In this document: positions 43,809 to 53,611 of the stretch, piece after piece | How positions within the stretch are numbered: position 1 is the stretch's first letter | Layout of the letters: every line of letters begins with the position of its first letter | Program-made: the position numbers and the translations under genes | Source of the DNA: Nonomuraea pusilla | GTDB taxonomy: Bacteria; Actinomycetota; Actinomycetes; Streptosporangiales; Streptosporangiaceae | Direction of reading: 5' to 3' | Length of the DNA: 64,000 nucleotides | NCBI RefSeq assembly: GCF_900109355.1 | Contig: NZ_FOBF01000014.1 | Coordinates: 1 to 64,000, forward strand | The notes under the pieces: model-generated | Seen by the model: only the letters and a program-made list of their open reading frames with translations | Told to the model about the DNA's origin: nothing | Database searches by the model: none

Positions 43809-44855
43809 ATGGCCGCACGTCGCACCGCTTTGTCCGCGCTCGCCGCACTCGCCCTGCTCGCCGCGGGCTGCGTGAACCCGAACACGGGCACGAGCGCCGG
43901 CACGGCGGCTCCCTCCGCCTCTTCCTCCGGCTCGGCGAGCGCGGCCGCGTCGTCGGGCGGCCAGAAGCGCATCGGCTTCTTCGGCTTCGCCAGGGCGAAC
44001 TCGTTCTCGTCCGCCACGTTCGCCGGCGTCGAGGAGTACGCCGCGGCGCACGGCGCGACGGCCGAGTTCCTCGACCCGAACTTCGACGCCCAGACGCAGG
44101 TGCAGCAGCTCCAGGACGCCGTCACCTCCAAGCGCTTCGACGTCTTCGTCGTGCAGGCCAACGACGGCGCGGCCGTGGTGCCGGCCGTCCGCGCGGCGGT
44201 CAGCGCCGGCATCGCGGTGGTCGTCCAGTTCACGCCGGTCGGCACCCGGTACGACACCGCCGATCCGCAGGTGGAGGGCACCATCACGCTCGTGGACGTC
44301 CCCACGCGCAACGGCGAGACGCTGGGCAGGCTGGGCGTCGAGGCGTGCAGGAGCAGGAAGCTGAACCCGTGCCAGGTCGCCTTCCTGGAGGGCATGAAGG
44401 CGCTGCCGCTGGACAACGCGCGCACCGAGGCTGCGCTCGCCGTGCTGAAGGGCGCGCCGGGCGTGGAGGTCAAGGCCCAGGTCGAGGGCGGCTACACGCA
44501 GGAGAGCGGCCGCAAGGCCATGCAGGACGTCCTGCAGAAGGAACCCGGCATCGACGTCGTCATCGGCGCCTCCCAGGCCGTCGCGGGCGCCGAGGCGGTG
44601 GCCAAGGGCAAGGACGTCCTGTTCGTCGCGAACGGCGGCTCCCGCCAGACGGTCAAGGCCGTGCAGGAGGGCCGCTGGTACGCCGCGTACTACCTGCCGG
44701 TCAAGACGCTCGGCGCGAAGGCGGCCGAGCTGGGGCTGGGCAAGGCGCAGGGACTCCAGGTGCCGGCGGCGACCGTCATGACCGACGTCCAGCCGGGCCT
44801 CAGCATGGGCACCAAGGAGGCGCTCGCCAAGGTGACCGGCGAATACGACGAATAA
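43809..44855 (+). CDS. Lipoprotein periplasmic-type sugar-binding protein (Peripla_BP_4)
   Basis: A 348-residue lipoprotein with lipobox LLAAGC (Cys21) and a Ser/Ala linker. A type-1 periplasmic-binding fold (IGFFGFARANSFSSATFAGV, VFVVQANDGAAVVPAVRAA, IDVVIGASQAVAGAEAV) matches ribose/autoinducer-2 binding proteins. No ABC ATPase or permease lies beside it, so it either works with a transporter encoded elsewhere or feeds a signalling protein. GAAGGAG precedes ATG 43809. Confidence 0.88.
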   Translation: MAARRTALSALAALALLAAGCVNPNTGTSAGTAAPSASSSGSASAAASSGGQKRIGFFGFARANSFSSATFAGVEEYAAAHGATAEFLDPNFDAQTQVQQLQDAVTSKRFDVFVVQANDGAAVVPAVRAAVSAGIAVVVQFTPVGTRYDTADPQVEGTITLVDVPTRNGETLGRLGVEACRSRKLNPCQVAFLEGMKALPLDNARTEAALAVLKGAPGVEVKAQVEGGYTQESGRKAMQDVLQKEPGIDVVIGASQAVAGAEAVAKGKDVLFVANGGSRQTVKAVQEGRWYAAYYLPVKTLGAKAAELGLGKAQGLQVPAATVMTDVQPGLSMGTKEALAKVTGEYDE

Positions 44856-44950
44856 CAACGCACCCGACAGATCCGAAACATGCTCATACCTGATCGCCCG
44901 CACGTTACGATCTGCGCAGCAACTGGCCGGCGCCTATCGAAGGGCCCAGG

Positions 44951-45754
44951 ATGACCGAACGCACGCGCGTCCCACAGGGGATCAACCCGAACGTCCCCAA
45001 CGCCGCGCGCATGTACGACTACTACCTCGGCGGCAAGGACAACTTCGCCGCCGACCGCGAGGCCGCGGAGAAGATCATGGCGCTGGGCCCCAGCCGGGAG
45101 ATCTGCCTCGCCAACCGGCGCTTCCTCGGCCGCGCCGTCCGGTACGTCGCGGAGCAGGGCATCCGGCAGTTCCTCGACCTGGGCACGGGCCTGCCGAACC
45201 AGAACAACGTCCACGAGGTCGCCCGTCAGGTGCACCCCGACGCGCCCGTGGTCTACGTCGACTACGACCCCGTGGTGATCGTCCACGCGCGGGCCCTGCT
45301 CGCCGGCACCGACGAGAACACCACGATCGTCCACGCCGACATCCGCGAGCCCGAGACGATCCTCGACCACCCCGACACGCTGCGGCTGATCGACTTCAGC
45401 CGGCCCGTGGCCGTGGTCTTCCTCGGCGTGCTGCACTGCCTCACCGACGAGGAGGACCCCTGGCGCGTGGTGCGGACGTTCGCCGACCGGATGGCCCCCG
45501 GCAGCGCCCTGATCCTCTCGCACCTCACCGACGACGAGCACCCGGAGGTGGGCGTCGCCGCCCGCGAGGTGTACGAGCAGGCCGACGCGCCGCTGCGGCA
45601 CCGCGGCCACGCCGCGGTGAGCCGCATGTTCGACGGGTTCGACGTGGTGGACCCGGGCGTCACGCACGTGGACGCGTGGCGTCCCGAGGAGCCGTGGGAG
45701 ACGGCGCTCGCGGGCGGCGAGTGGTGGTACGTCGGCGTCGGCCACAAGCGCTGA
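44951..45754 (+). CDS. SAM-dependent methyltransferase, SAV2177 (DUF574) family
   Basis: 267 residues with the family signature NAARMYDYYLGGKDNFAADR near the N-terminus. The SAM site is FLDLGTGLPNQNNVHEVA, followed by VYVDYDPVVIVHARALL. The acidic, later motifs IDFSRPVAVVFLGVLHCL are intact. This family is greatly expanded in filamentous actinomycetes; substrates are mostly unknown. It appears monocistronic, convergent with a small minus-strand gene. Confidence 0.93.
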   Translation: MTERTRVPQGINPNVPNAARMYDYYLGGKDNFAADREAAEKIMALGPSREICLANRRFLGRAVRYVAEQGIRQFLDLGTGLPNQNNVHEVARQVHPDAPVVYVDYDPVVIVHARALLAGTDENTTIVHADIREPETILDHPDTLRLIDFSRPVAVVFLGVLHCLTDEEDPWRVVRTFADRMAPGSALILSHLTDDEHPEVGVAAREVYEQADAPLRHRGHAAVSRMFDGFDVVDPGVTHVDAWRPEEPWETALAGGEWWYVGVGHKR

Positions 45755-45774
45755 CCTGAGCCCCGGCCCCCTCG

Positions 45775-46083
45775 TCAGACGGGGCGCCAGGCGCCCGCGA
45801 GAGTCAGCAGGAGGTCGTGCGGTTCGCCCTCCCACGAGCGGATGAGGCGGACCGCGTCCTCCCCCGGGTCGAACTCCTCGGACCCCGCCCCCCGGTAACA
45901 ACCCGCCTCATCGAGCATGCGGATGAGGGGGTCGTCATCGGGCAGGCTTCCCGCGTAGGCGGCGGCGTCGAGCAGCGCCAGGGCGCGTCTGGCGTTGCGG
46001 CCGTCATCCCTGGTCTCCACCCGGTCGAGGCAGCGCCGGGCCTGGGCGCGGAGGAACACGGCGAGCGATTCGGACCTGCTCAC
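45775..46083 (-). CDS. Hypothetical acidic protein, 102 aa
   Basis: GTG 46083 has AAGAAGG 5 nt upstream. The product starts MSRSESLAVFLRAQARRCLD, is mostly helical and acidic, and carries PDDDPLIRMLDEAGCYRG in the middle. No domain recognised. Codon use is typical of its neighbours, so it is likely real and native. It is divergent from the carbonic anhydrase. Confidence 0.65.
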   Translation of the reverse strand: MSRSESLAVFLRAQARRCLDRVETRDDGRNARRALALLDAAAYAGSLPDDDPLIRMLDEAGCYRGAGSEEFDPGEDAVRLIRSWEGEPHDLLLTLAGAWRPV

Positions 46084-46221
46084 GACAACCTTCTTCGATC
46101 ACGTACAGATGGCTACGACATCATCACGTAATGTAAGCAGGTTTCGTGGGACGTTCGCCAAGTCCCGCCAGTTGCCACCCCGGGAATTCGGACGTTCGCC
46201 GCATGAGGAATCATCTCTTCC

Positions 46222-46716
46222 ATGACTGCGTTCGACGACCTCTTTGCCGCCAACGCGAAGTACGCCGAGACGTTCGGGGACTCCGGGCTCAGCGGCCGGG
46301 CAGCCCGCGGCCTTGCCGTGGTCACCTGCATGGACTCCCGCATCGACCCGCTGGGCCTGCTGGGCCTGCAGCCCGGCGACGCCAAGATCCTCAGGAACGC
46401 CGGTGCGCGTGTCACCGACGACGTGCTGCGCACGCTGGTCCTGGCCGTGTACCTGCTCGGCGTCGAGCGGGTCCTCGTCATGCCGCACACCGACTGCGGC
46501 ATGACGAAGGCGACCGACGACGACGTCCACGCCCTGACCCAGGCCAGAGGCGTGGACACCCGCAGCCTCGACTTCCACACCGTCCCCGACCAGCAGGAGG
46601 CGCTGCGGCACGACCTCACGCGCATCCGCACGTCGCCGTTCCTGCCGCAGGGCATGCCGGTCACGGGCGCCATCTACGACGTCCGCAGCGGCCGCCTGCT
46701 CCCCGCCGAGGACTGA
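46222..46716 (+). CDS. Beta-class carbonic anhydrase
   Basis: A 164-residue protein with zinc ligands Cys36, His89 and Cys92 and the catalytic Asp38-Arg40 pair (VVTCMDSRID; MPHTDCGM). ILRNAGARVTDDVLRTL is also typical. Interconverts CO2 and bicarbonate, which acyl-CoA carboxylase needs. GAGGAA lies 12 nt before ATG 46222, a little far. Single-gene unit, convergent with the HAF-repeat gene. Confidence 0.93.
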   Translation: MTAFDDLFAANAKYAETFGDSGLSGRAARGLAVVTCMDSRIDPLGLLGLQPGDAKILRNAGARVTDDVLRTLVLAVYLLGVERVLVMPHTDCGMTKATDDDVHALTQARGVDTRSLDFHTVPDQQEALRHDLTRIRTSPFLPQGMPVTGAIYDVRSGRLLPAED

Positions 46717-46722
46717 CCCCAC

Positions 46723-46736
46723 CCTGACGCGTCAGG
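46723..46736. terminator. Short palindrome between convergent genes
   Basis: CCTGACGCGTCAGG, a 14-bp perfect palindrome 6 nt after the carbonic anhydrase stop and overlapping the opposing stop. It can form a short hairpin on both strands; as a terminator it would be weak. Confidence 0.35.
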
Positions 46737-47850
46737 AGTTCGGGATCAGGAGGAAGGCCCGCGTGGCGGCCGTCTTGCCGCTCTCACAGTAGAGGCACGT
46801 CTGCCCGGCGATGACGCCCTCGTCGTTGATCGAGTACGCCAGCTCCAGCGACACGTCGGCGGGCAGGTTCGTCGTCACCGCGTTGAGGTCGGTCATCCGG
46901 CCGTCCTGCCACACGAACGCGTGCTGCCCGTAGTAGCCGTCGTTCGTCCGCGACGTGCCGACGACCTGCCCCGCCTCGTTGATCCCGTACGCGACGCTGC
47001 CCGTGCCTCCTGGCAGCACGCCGAGGTCACGCATCACGCCGCCCTCCCAGAGGAACGCGCTCATCCGCCCGGCCGGGTTCTGCGAGTGGCCGACGATCTG
47101 CGTCCGCTCGTTCACGTCGTACGCGACCGTCGCGCCCGGCGCGCCGCCCAGCGACCCGAGGTCGCGCATGCGGCCGTCCTCCCACAGGAACCCGTGCAGC
47201 GGGTAGCCCGTGCGCGGCAGCGCCGCACCCACCACCTGGCCCTTGTCGTTGATCGCGTGCGCCTCGCTCTCCGTGCTGAACGGATCGGTGCTGCGGCCCC
47301 CGAGCGTGCCCAGGTCACGCAGGACGCCGTCCTTCCACAGCACCGCCCTGGTCGGGCTGCTCCCGGTCCTCCCCCGCTGGCCCACGACCACGCCGTCGTT
47401 GTTGACGTCGTCGGCGGAGCTGCGGCTGCCGCTCCCCCAGCCGGTGCCGAGGTCGGTCATCCGCCCGTCCCGGTAGAGGAACGCGTGAGACGGCTCGTAC
47501 GTGCTCACATGGGTCTGCCCCACTACGTCGCCGTGGTCGTTCACGGCGGACGCGGTGCTGCTGCCCTCGGGCAGGATCGCGCCCAGCGCGGCCATGGCGC
47601 CGTCCTGCCAGAGGAACGCGTGGGCGGAGCTGTCCCGCTCGTTCGAGGAGTAGCCCACGACCTGCCGCCGCTCGTTCACGTCGAGGGCGCCGCTTCTCGG
47701 GGCGCCGGCCGGGGCGGGGGCGAGCCAGCCGAGGTCCACGTACGTGTAGGTCGTCACCGCCGCCGTACTGGCGGCGGCGGAGGGCGCGGTGAGCATGGGC
47801 ACCACCAGCCCGACACCACCCAGCAGGAGCGCAAGGCGCCGAGATCTCAT
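46732..47850 (-). CDS. Secreted HAF-repeat protein
   Basis: A 372-residue protein with a signal peptide (RRLALLLGGVGLVVPML, then ALA-type cleavage near residue 27). Six to seven repeats of about 45 residues each carry the HAF core (AHAFLWQDGAMAALG, SHAFLYRDGRMTDLG, LHGFLWEDGRMRDLG, SAFLWEGGVMRDLG) alternating with VNERRQVVG-type turns. The repeats probably form a beta-propeller. Two Cys near the end may make a disulphide. ATG 47850 is preceded by AGGTGGAG; a longer frame is rejected. Function of these extracellular proteins is unknown. Confidence 0.88.
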   Translation of the reverse strand: MRSRRLALLLGGVGLVVPMLTAPSAAASTAAVTTYTYVDLGWLAPAPAGAPRSGALDVNERRQVVGYSSNERDSSAHAFLWQDGAMAALGAILPEGSSTASAVNDHGDVVGQTHVSTYEPSHAFLYRDGRMTDLGTGWGSGSRSSADDVNNDGVVVGQRGRTGSSPTRAVLWKDGVLRDLGTLGGRSTDPFSTESEAHAINDKGQVVGAALPRTGYPLHGFLWEDGRMRDLGSLGGAPGATVAYDVNERTQIVGHSQNPAGRMSAFLWEGGVMRDLGVLPGGTGSVAYGINEAGQVVGTSRTNDGYYGQHAFVWQDGRMTDLNAVTTNLPADVSLELAYSINDEGVIAGQTCLYCESGKTAATRAFLLIPNS

Positions 47851-48773
47851 CGTCTCCACCTTTCGAGAGGGGTTTCGAGACGATGTTGATCCACGACAGG
47901 CCGCCAATTCCTTACAAGTCCCTTTCACCCGCCCCCGCGAAGCCCGCCCCATCCGGAACCAACCAAGAACAACCCAGAACCCCGAAAGCCCCGGGAACCC
48001 CGGACGCGGATGGAGCAGCCGACGACACCGTCAGGAACCCACGAGCGCGCCGAGAGCGGGCCCGGCTCGGCAGCGGGAGGCCCGCGGGGCTGATGTGGGC
48101 GACCCAGGAGGTGAACCGAGGGGCCGCCCGCTCAGGGTCGGTGCCACGCCACCCCGAGCAGCCGGCGGCAGCGAGCACGCTGTGATGACAAGCCCTGCCT
48201 GCCTCCCAAGGATGAAACCCGGCCCGCCGCTGAGCCGAACCCGGTCCTGGGCACGCTGGACCGCCGTCACACGGTCGTACGAGACTCCAGGCGCAGGGGG
48301 GAAGCCGCCGGAGCCGGAGAGAGCCTTTCAGGCGCCCCTGGCGTCCAGGAGCGCTGGACGCCGCCCCGCACAACCGCGGCAGGAACGCCCTACGACCGTG
48401 ACAGGAAGGCACGGCAGCAGCCATGGCATGTGGGACACAGCCATGGCAGGTGGGACGGTCCGGTGCCTGAGACGACGGGGAGCCTCCCAAGGTGCGGGGC
48501 CAGCCGGGTACGGCGTGCGCCGTACCCGGTCACCGAGCCGAGCCGCAAGCCCGCTCTGCGCCCTCGGCAAGGGTGAGGAGGGTGGGTGAGGTGGTGGGGG
48601 CGCCGGGTGTTTCGGTCCCGCCCCCGGTGCCGGGTGGCCCAACGGGATGGCGGGACCCGGGGTGCCGCCGCCCCCGGACGGGTAGCGGTGGCCCCGGGTG
48701 TGGGGGTCCAGGCCCGGGTGCCGGTGACCGGCACCGCGCGGCCCGGCTGGCCCGAGGCGGCGTACGCCCCGGG
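47851..48773. other. About 920 nt without a gene, downstream of parE and upstream of the HAF gene
   Basis: No open frame here has coding character. Structures seen are a 20-bp direct repeat (CCATGGCA-GTGGGAC at 48421 and 48441) and a 12-bp inverted repeat at 48504-48529 centred on TG (CCGGGTACGGCG/CGCCGTACCCGG), which could be a second terminator for parE read-through. The promoter of the HAF gene must lie at the left edge. The base composition (many C-rich runs on the plus strand) differs from coding neighbours. Confidence 0.6.
48717..48735 (-). terminator. Hairpin after parE
   Basis: GGTGCCGG-TGA-CCGGCACC (8-bp stem, 3-nt loop), 39 nt beyond the parE stop. The larger hairpin at 48504-48529 may back it up. 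Confidence 0.55.
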
Positions 48774-50840
<2,067 letters not shown>

Positions 50841-51088
50841 TACAGCTCCCCTGGTTTAAAGCATCGAACACCAGTGCGTAGCTTACCGGTCTTCCCCTAC
50901 GCGCACGTACAAGCTTGCCATGGCGTCGTGTTTGCCGTTACCAACGGGCTGATCACCATTACTTTCGGACACATTCCGCTCTCGGCGTACTGCGGGGGCG
51001 GTTGGGAACGTCCTGGTCCGGTTAGATGTTGTTCCAAGTGACTGACGCCAGATCCTCGCTTCGGCGGGGGTGACCCGAAAGGCGATAC

Positions 51089-51319
51089 GTGACTGGAGCT
51101 CTTGCCCCCGTTAAGCCGCTGACGGCCCTCGACCGTTGCGACCGTTGCGGCGCCCAGGCCTACATTCGCGCGACCCTGCCTGTGGGTGGGGAGCTGCTGT
51201 TCTGCGCCCACCACGGGCGTCAGCACATCGCGGCGCTGCGTGAGAAGGGCGCCGACATCCTGGACGAGTCGGCTCGGCTCAGCGAAACACCGTCCATGGC
51301 ACCGAACGACGAGCGCTGA
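51089..51319 (+). CDS. DUF7455 small zinc-binding protein
   Basis: A 76-residue protein with CDRCGAQAY (Cys17, Cys20), FCAHHGRQH (Cys39, His41/His42) and a short acidic tail, a one-zinc ribbon typical of DUF7455. It is conserved next to the principal sigma factor and parE in actinobacteria, and its function is unknown. GTG 51089 has AAGG about 8 nt upstream. A strong terminator follows. Confidence 0.9.
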   Translation: MTGALAPVKPLTALDRCDRCGAQAYIRATLPVGGELLFCAHHGRQHIAALREKGADILDESARLSETPSMAPNDER

Positions 51320-51350
51320 GGCGTTCGTTCCGACATAACCGCATAGCGAG

Positions 51351-51389
51351 CGAGACGGCGGTCCCGGCGAGCCCGGGGCCGCCGTCTCG
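51351..51389 (+). terminator. Terminator after the DUF7455 gene
   Basis: An 11-bp outer stem (51351-51361 with 51379-51389, including GAGACGGCGG/CCGCCGTCTC) plus a 5-bp inner stem. It lies 32 nt after the stop. The 3' arm is repeated twice more downstream (51396 and 51425). Confidence 0.8.
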
Positions 51390-51437
51390 TCTTTCCCGCC
51401 GTCTCGTCTTCCCCGAGCTGTTTCCCGCCGTCTCGTC
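51379..51437. repeat. Three copies of the terminator 3' arm
   Basis: CCGCCGTCTCGTC occurs at 51379-51391, 51396-51408 and 51425-51437; copies two and three lie in a 29-bp repeat that also contains CCCGAGCTGTT. Each copy could pair with the single 5' arm at 51352-51361. Confidence 0.75.
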
Positions 51438-51461
51438 CTTCCCGAGCTGTTGCCCCACCGG

Positions 51462-52169
51462 TCAGCGGACGCGGTAGTGGTAGCCGCCCGTGATCTCGAA
51501 GCCCTCACCCCGGTACACCGCCTGCGCCGCCACGTTCGCCCTGGTCGTGACGAGGTAGGCCGAGGGCGCGGCGCCCTCGCGCAGCAGCGCTCGCAGCACC
51601 GCCCGCGCCAGGCCCCTGCGCCTGGCCTCCGGGCGGGTGGCCATGCAGTAGACGCCGAGGGTGCCGTCCTGCGGCACGCCCCTGCCGACGGCGAGCGCCA
51701 CGCCGTCCTCCTCGACGGCGGCGTAGAGCGCGGGAACGCCGGTGCAGATGCGCTCCGCCTCCTCGAACCCGCCGCCGTACCGGCCGTCCACCGACCACCA
51801 CGTCTCCAGCCAGCCGGGCCAGGGCCGCTCCTCGACGCGTACGACGCGACCCGGCGCGGCGGCCGGCCCGCGCCCCCGGGCCAGGGTCATCACGACGGTG
51901 GGGTCGACCAGGTCGTACCCCCTCCGCTCCAGCTCGGCGTCCAGGCCGGCGGGCGCGCTCGTCCCGATGGAGAAGGCGCACCGCTGCCCGCGCTCGCCGT
52001 AGAACGTCTCGGCGGTGGCGACGGCGGCGCCGAGGTCGGCGGGGACGCCCAGCGGGAGGACCGAGTTGGCGCGCTTGGTCACGCCGCCGGCGTAGCGCAG
52101 CACCCAGCCGTCGTGCGCGTGCTGCTCGTAGGCGGGCCATGCCTCGTGGACGAGAAGGTCGACGTTCAC
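51462..52169 (-). CDS. GNAT-family N-acetyltransferase
   Basis: A 235-residue protein whose C-terminal half is a GNAT fold. The acetyl-CoA loop is ATRPEARRRGLARAVLRALL with the Q/RxxGxG-like RRRGLA, and the ending ANVAAQAVYRGEGFEITGGY is typical. The N-terminal half (WVLRYAGGVTKRANSVLPLG, CAFSIGTSAPAGLDAELERR) is a divergent GNAT-like domain seen in many actinobacterial members. GTG 52169 has no ribosome site, possibly leaderless. Substrate unknown. Divergent from yaaA with only 59 nt between. Confidence 0.88.
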   Translation of the reverse strand: MNVDLLVHEAWPAYEQHAHDGWVLRYAGGVTKRANSVLPLGVPADLGAAVATAETFYGERGQRCAFSIGTSAPAGLDAELERRGYDLVDPTVVMTLARGRGPAAAPGRVVRVEERPWPGWLETWWSVDGRYGGGFEEAERICTGVPALYAAVEEDGVALAVGRGVPQDGTLGVYCMATRPEARRRGLARAVLRALLREGAAPSAYLVTTRANVAAQAVYRGEGFEITGGYHYRVR

Positions 52170-52228
52170 GCGCGCAGCCTATCCCTCCCGTGAACGGTGG
52201 CTGGCCAGGGCTTATAGGGTTGGTGACC

Positions 52229-52966
52229 GTGCTGATCGTGCTGCCGCCGTCCGAGGGCAAGGCGCGGGAGGGCAGCGGCCCGCCCGTCGGCGAGCTGTCC
52301 TTCCCCGCGCTCGACCGGGCCCGCAAGCGGGTCGTCTCCGCGCTGGTCAAGGCGTCGAGGCGGCGCGACGCGCTCGACGTGCTCGGCCTGACCCCCGGGC
52401 TCGCCTCGGAGCTCGCGGCCAACGTCGCGCTCAGGACCGCCCCCACCCTGCCCGCCGCCCGGCTCTACACCGGCGTCCTGTACGACAACCTGGGCCTCAC
52501 CACGCTCGACGCGGGCGCGGCGCGGCGGGCCGAGGAGTCGGTGCTGATCTTCTCCGGGCTGTGGGGCGTGCTGCGCGTCACCGACATGGTGCCGCCGTAC
52601 CGGCTGTCCATGGGGGTCAGCCTGCCGCCGCTCGGCGGGCTGGCGGCGTTCTGGAAGCCGTTCGTCGCGAAGGAGCTCGACCGGCTGCCCGGCCTGGTGG
52701 TGGACCTGCGCTCGGCGACGTACGCCGCCGCCTGGCAGCCGGGCGAGCGCGCCGTCGGGGTGCGCGTGTTCAGGCACGGCAAGGTCGTCAGCCACATGGC
52801 GAAGGCCACGCGCGGCGAGATCGCGAGGGCGCTGCTCGTGTCGGGCGCCGACCCGGCCACCCCCGACGAGCTGGCCACCGTGCTCAAGGACCTCGGCCAC
52901 GACGTCACCCTGGCCCCGCCGCCCCGTCCCGGCCGCCCCTGGACTCTCGACGTCGCCGTCACCTGA
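52229..52966 (+). CDS. yaaA: YaaA family peroxide stress protein
   Basis: A 245-residue DUF328/YaaA protein: LIVLPPSEGKA at the N-terminus, LYTGVLYDNLGLTTLD, VLIFSGLWGVLRVTDMVPPY and the C-terminal MAKATRGEIARALL. In E. coli YaaA limits free iron and DNA damage under peroxide stress (family knowledge). Start GTG 52229 gives the canonical beginning; GTG 52223 is equally possible. TATAGGGT 10 nt before suggests a very short leader. Confidence 0.92.
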   Translation: MLIVLPPSEGKAREGSGPPVGELSFPALDRARKRVVSALVKASRRRDALDVLGLTPGLASELAANVALRTAPTLPAARLYTGVLYDNLGLTTLDAGAARRAEESVLIFSGLWGVLRVTDMVPPYRLSMGVSLPPLGGLAAFWKPFVAKELDRLPGLVVDLRSATYAAAWQPGERAVGVRVFRHGKVVSHMAKATRGEIARALLVSGADPATPDELATVLKDLGHDVTLAPPPRPGRPWTLDVAVT

Positions 52967-53278
52967 CCCACGCTCCACACCGGGACGCCACCCGCACGCA
53001 GACCACTCAAAGCGCCACTTCGCGCTGATGTCCAGGCAGGGAGGCGGTTGAAAAGGCCGCCGGCGCGCTGAGGCCCAGGCGTGGAGGCTGCTCAAGGGCG
53101 CCGCCCGCGCTGGTGGCCGAGCGGCGCGCCCGCCGGGCCCCGGTGCGCGTCGCCGGACGGCGCGCAGGCGCCGGACGACCCGTTCCGCCCGCCCGACGGC
53201 GCGGGCCCGGCCGCGGAGGCGCGGGACTGCGCCGGAGGGGGCTCCGAGGGAACCTGCGCGTGAGACGCGCCGGCGCGG

Positions 53279-53446
53279 CTGATCGGCAACCGGTACCGGG
53301 TCACCTCCGGGATGCGGCCCGCGCGGCAACGCCTACCGCGCCGCCGACCCCTCGGGCCGGCCGGTCGTCGTCAAGGAGGCGCGCGCCTATGTCGGGGAGA
53401 ACCCCGAGGGTTGGGACCTGCGCATGTACCTGCACGCCGCCCGGCC
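53279..53446 (+). pseudogene. Relic of a protein kinase / class III-IV lanthionine synthetase kinase domain
   Basis: Within an otherwise empty 645-nt gap, two adjoining frames read like the start of a kinase domain. LIGNRYRVTSGMRPAR is in one frame (53279-53326). After a one-base shift comes GNAYRAADPSGRP, then VVVKEARAYVGENPEGWDLR (to about 53419) with the beta-3 Lys. The VVKEAR(P/A)xVGxxxxG pattern is characteristic of LanKC/LanL-type kinases. The frame then dissolves into low-complexity GC-rich DNA with a repeated GGAAGCGGC-CCGCCCCGC unit (about 53508-53565). No start, no full domain: a decayed fragment. Confidence 0.55.
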
Positions 53447-53589
53447 TGGCGATGCCGGCCCAGGCGGGGACGCCGCTGAAGGTGACGCCGCCCCGCGGCG
53501 GCGGGTGGAAGCGGCACCGCCCCGCACGGGTGGTGGAAGCGGCGCCGCCCCGCGCCGGAGGTCCGGGCGGGGCGGTGGGACGGCTGAGT

Positions 53590-53609
53590 GGCGGCCCGAG
53601 CGGGCCGCC
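53590..53609 (-). terminator. rpoD terminator
   Basis: GGCGGCCC-GAGC-GGGCCGCC (8-bp perfect stem, 4-nt loop), directly beyond the stop at 53612. Confidence 0.75.
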
Positions 53610-53611
53610 CG

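Larger units (their letters stand above)
52967..53611. other. Gap between yaaA and rpoD, without an intact gene
   Basis: Apart from the kinase relic (53279-53446) and the rpoD terminator (53590-53609), this 645-nt stretch shows only GC-rich non-coding DNA and a duplicated 29-bp-type unit near 53510-53565. I see no RNA gene. Confidence 0.6.

Noticed and set aside
47789..48589. A 266-codon frame in the parE-HAF gap
   Set aside because: No ribosome site, composition like random GC-rich DNA, interrupted by hairpins and direct repeats.
53279..53446. Intact lanthipeptide biosynthetic locus
   Set aside because: Only a short frameshifted kinase fragment exists; no precursor, cyclase or transporter gene.
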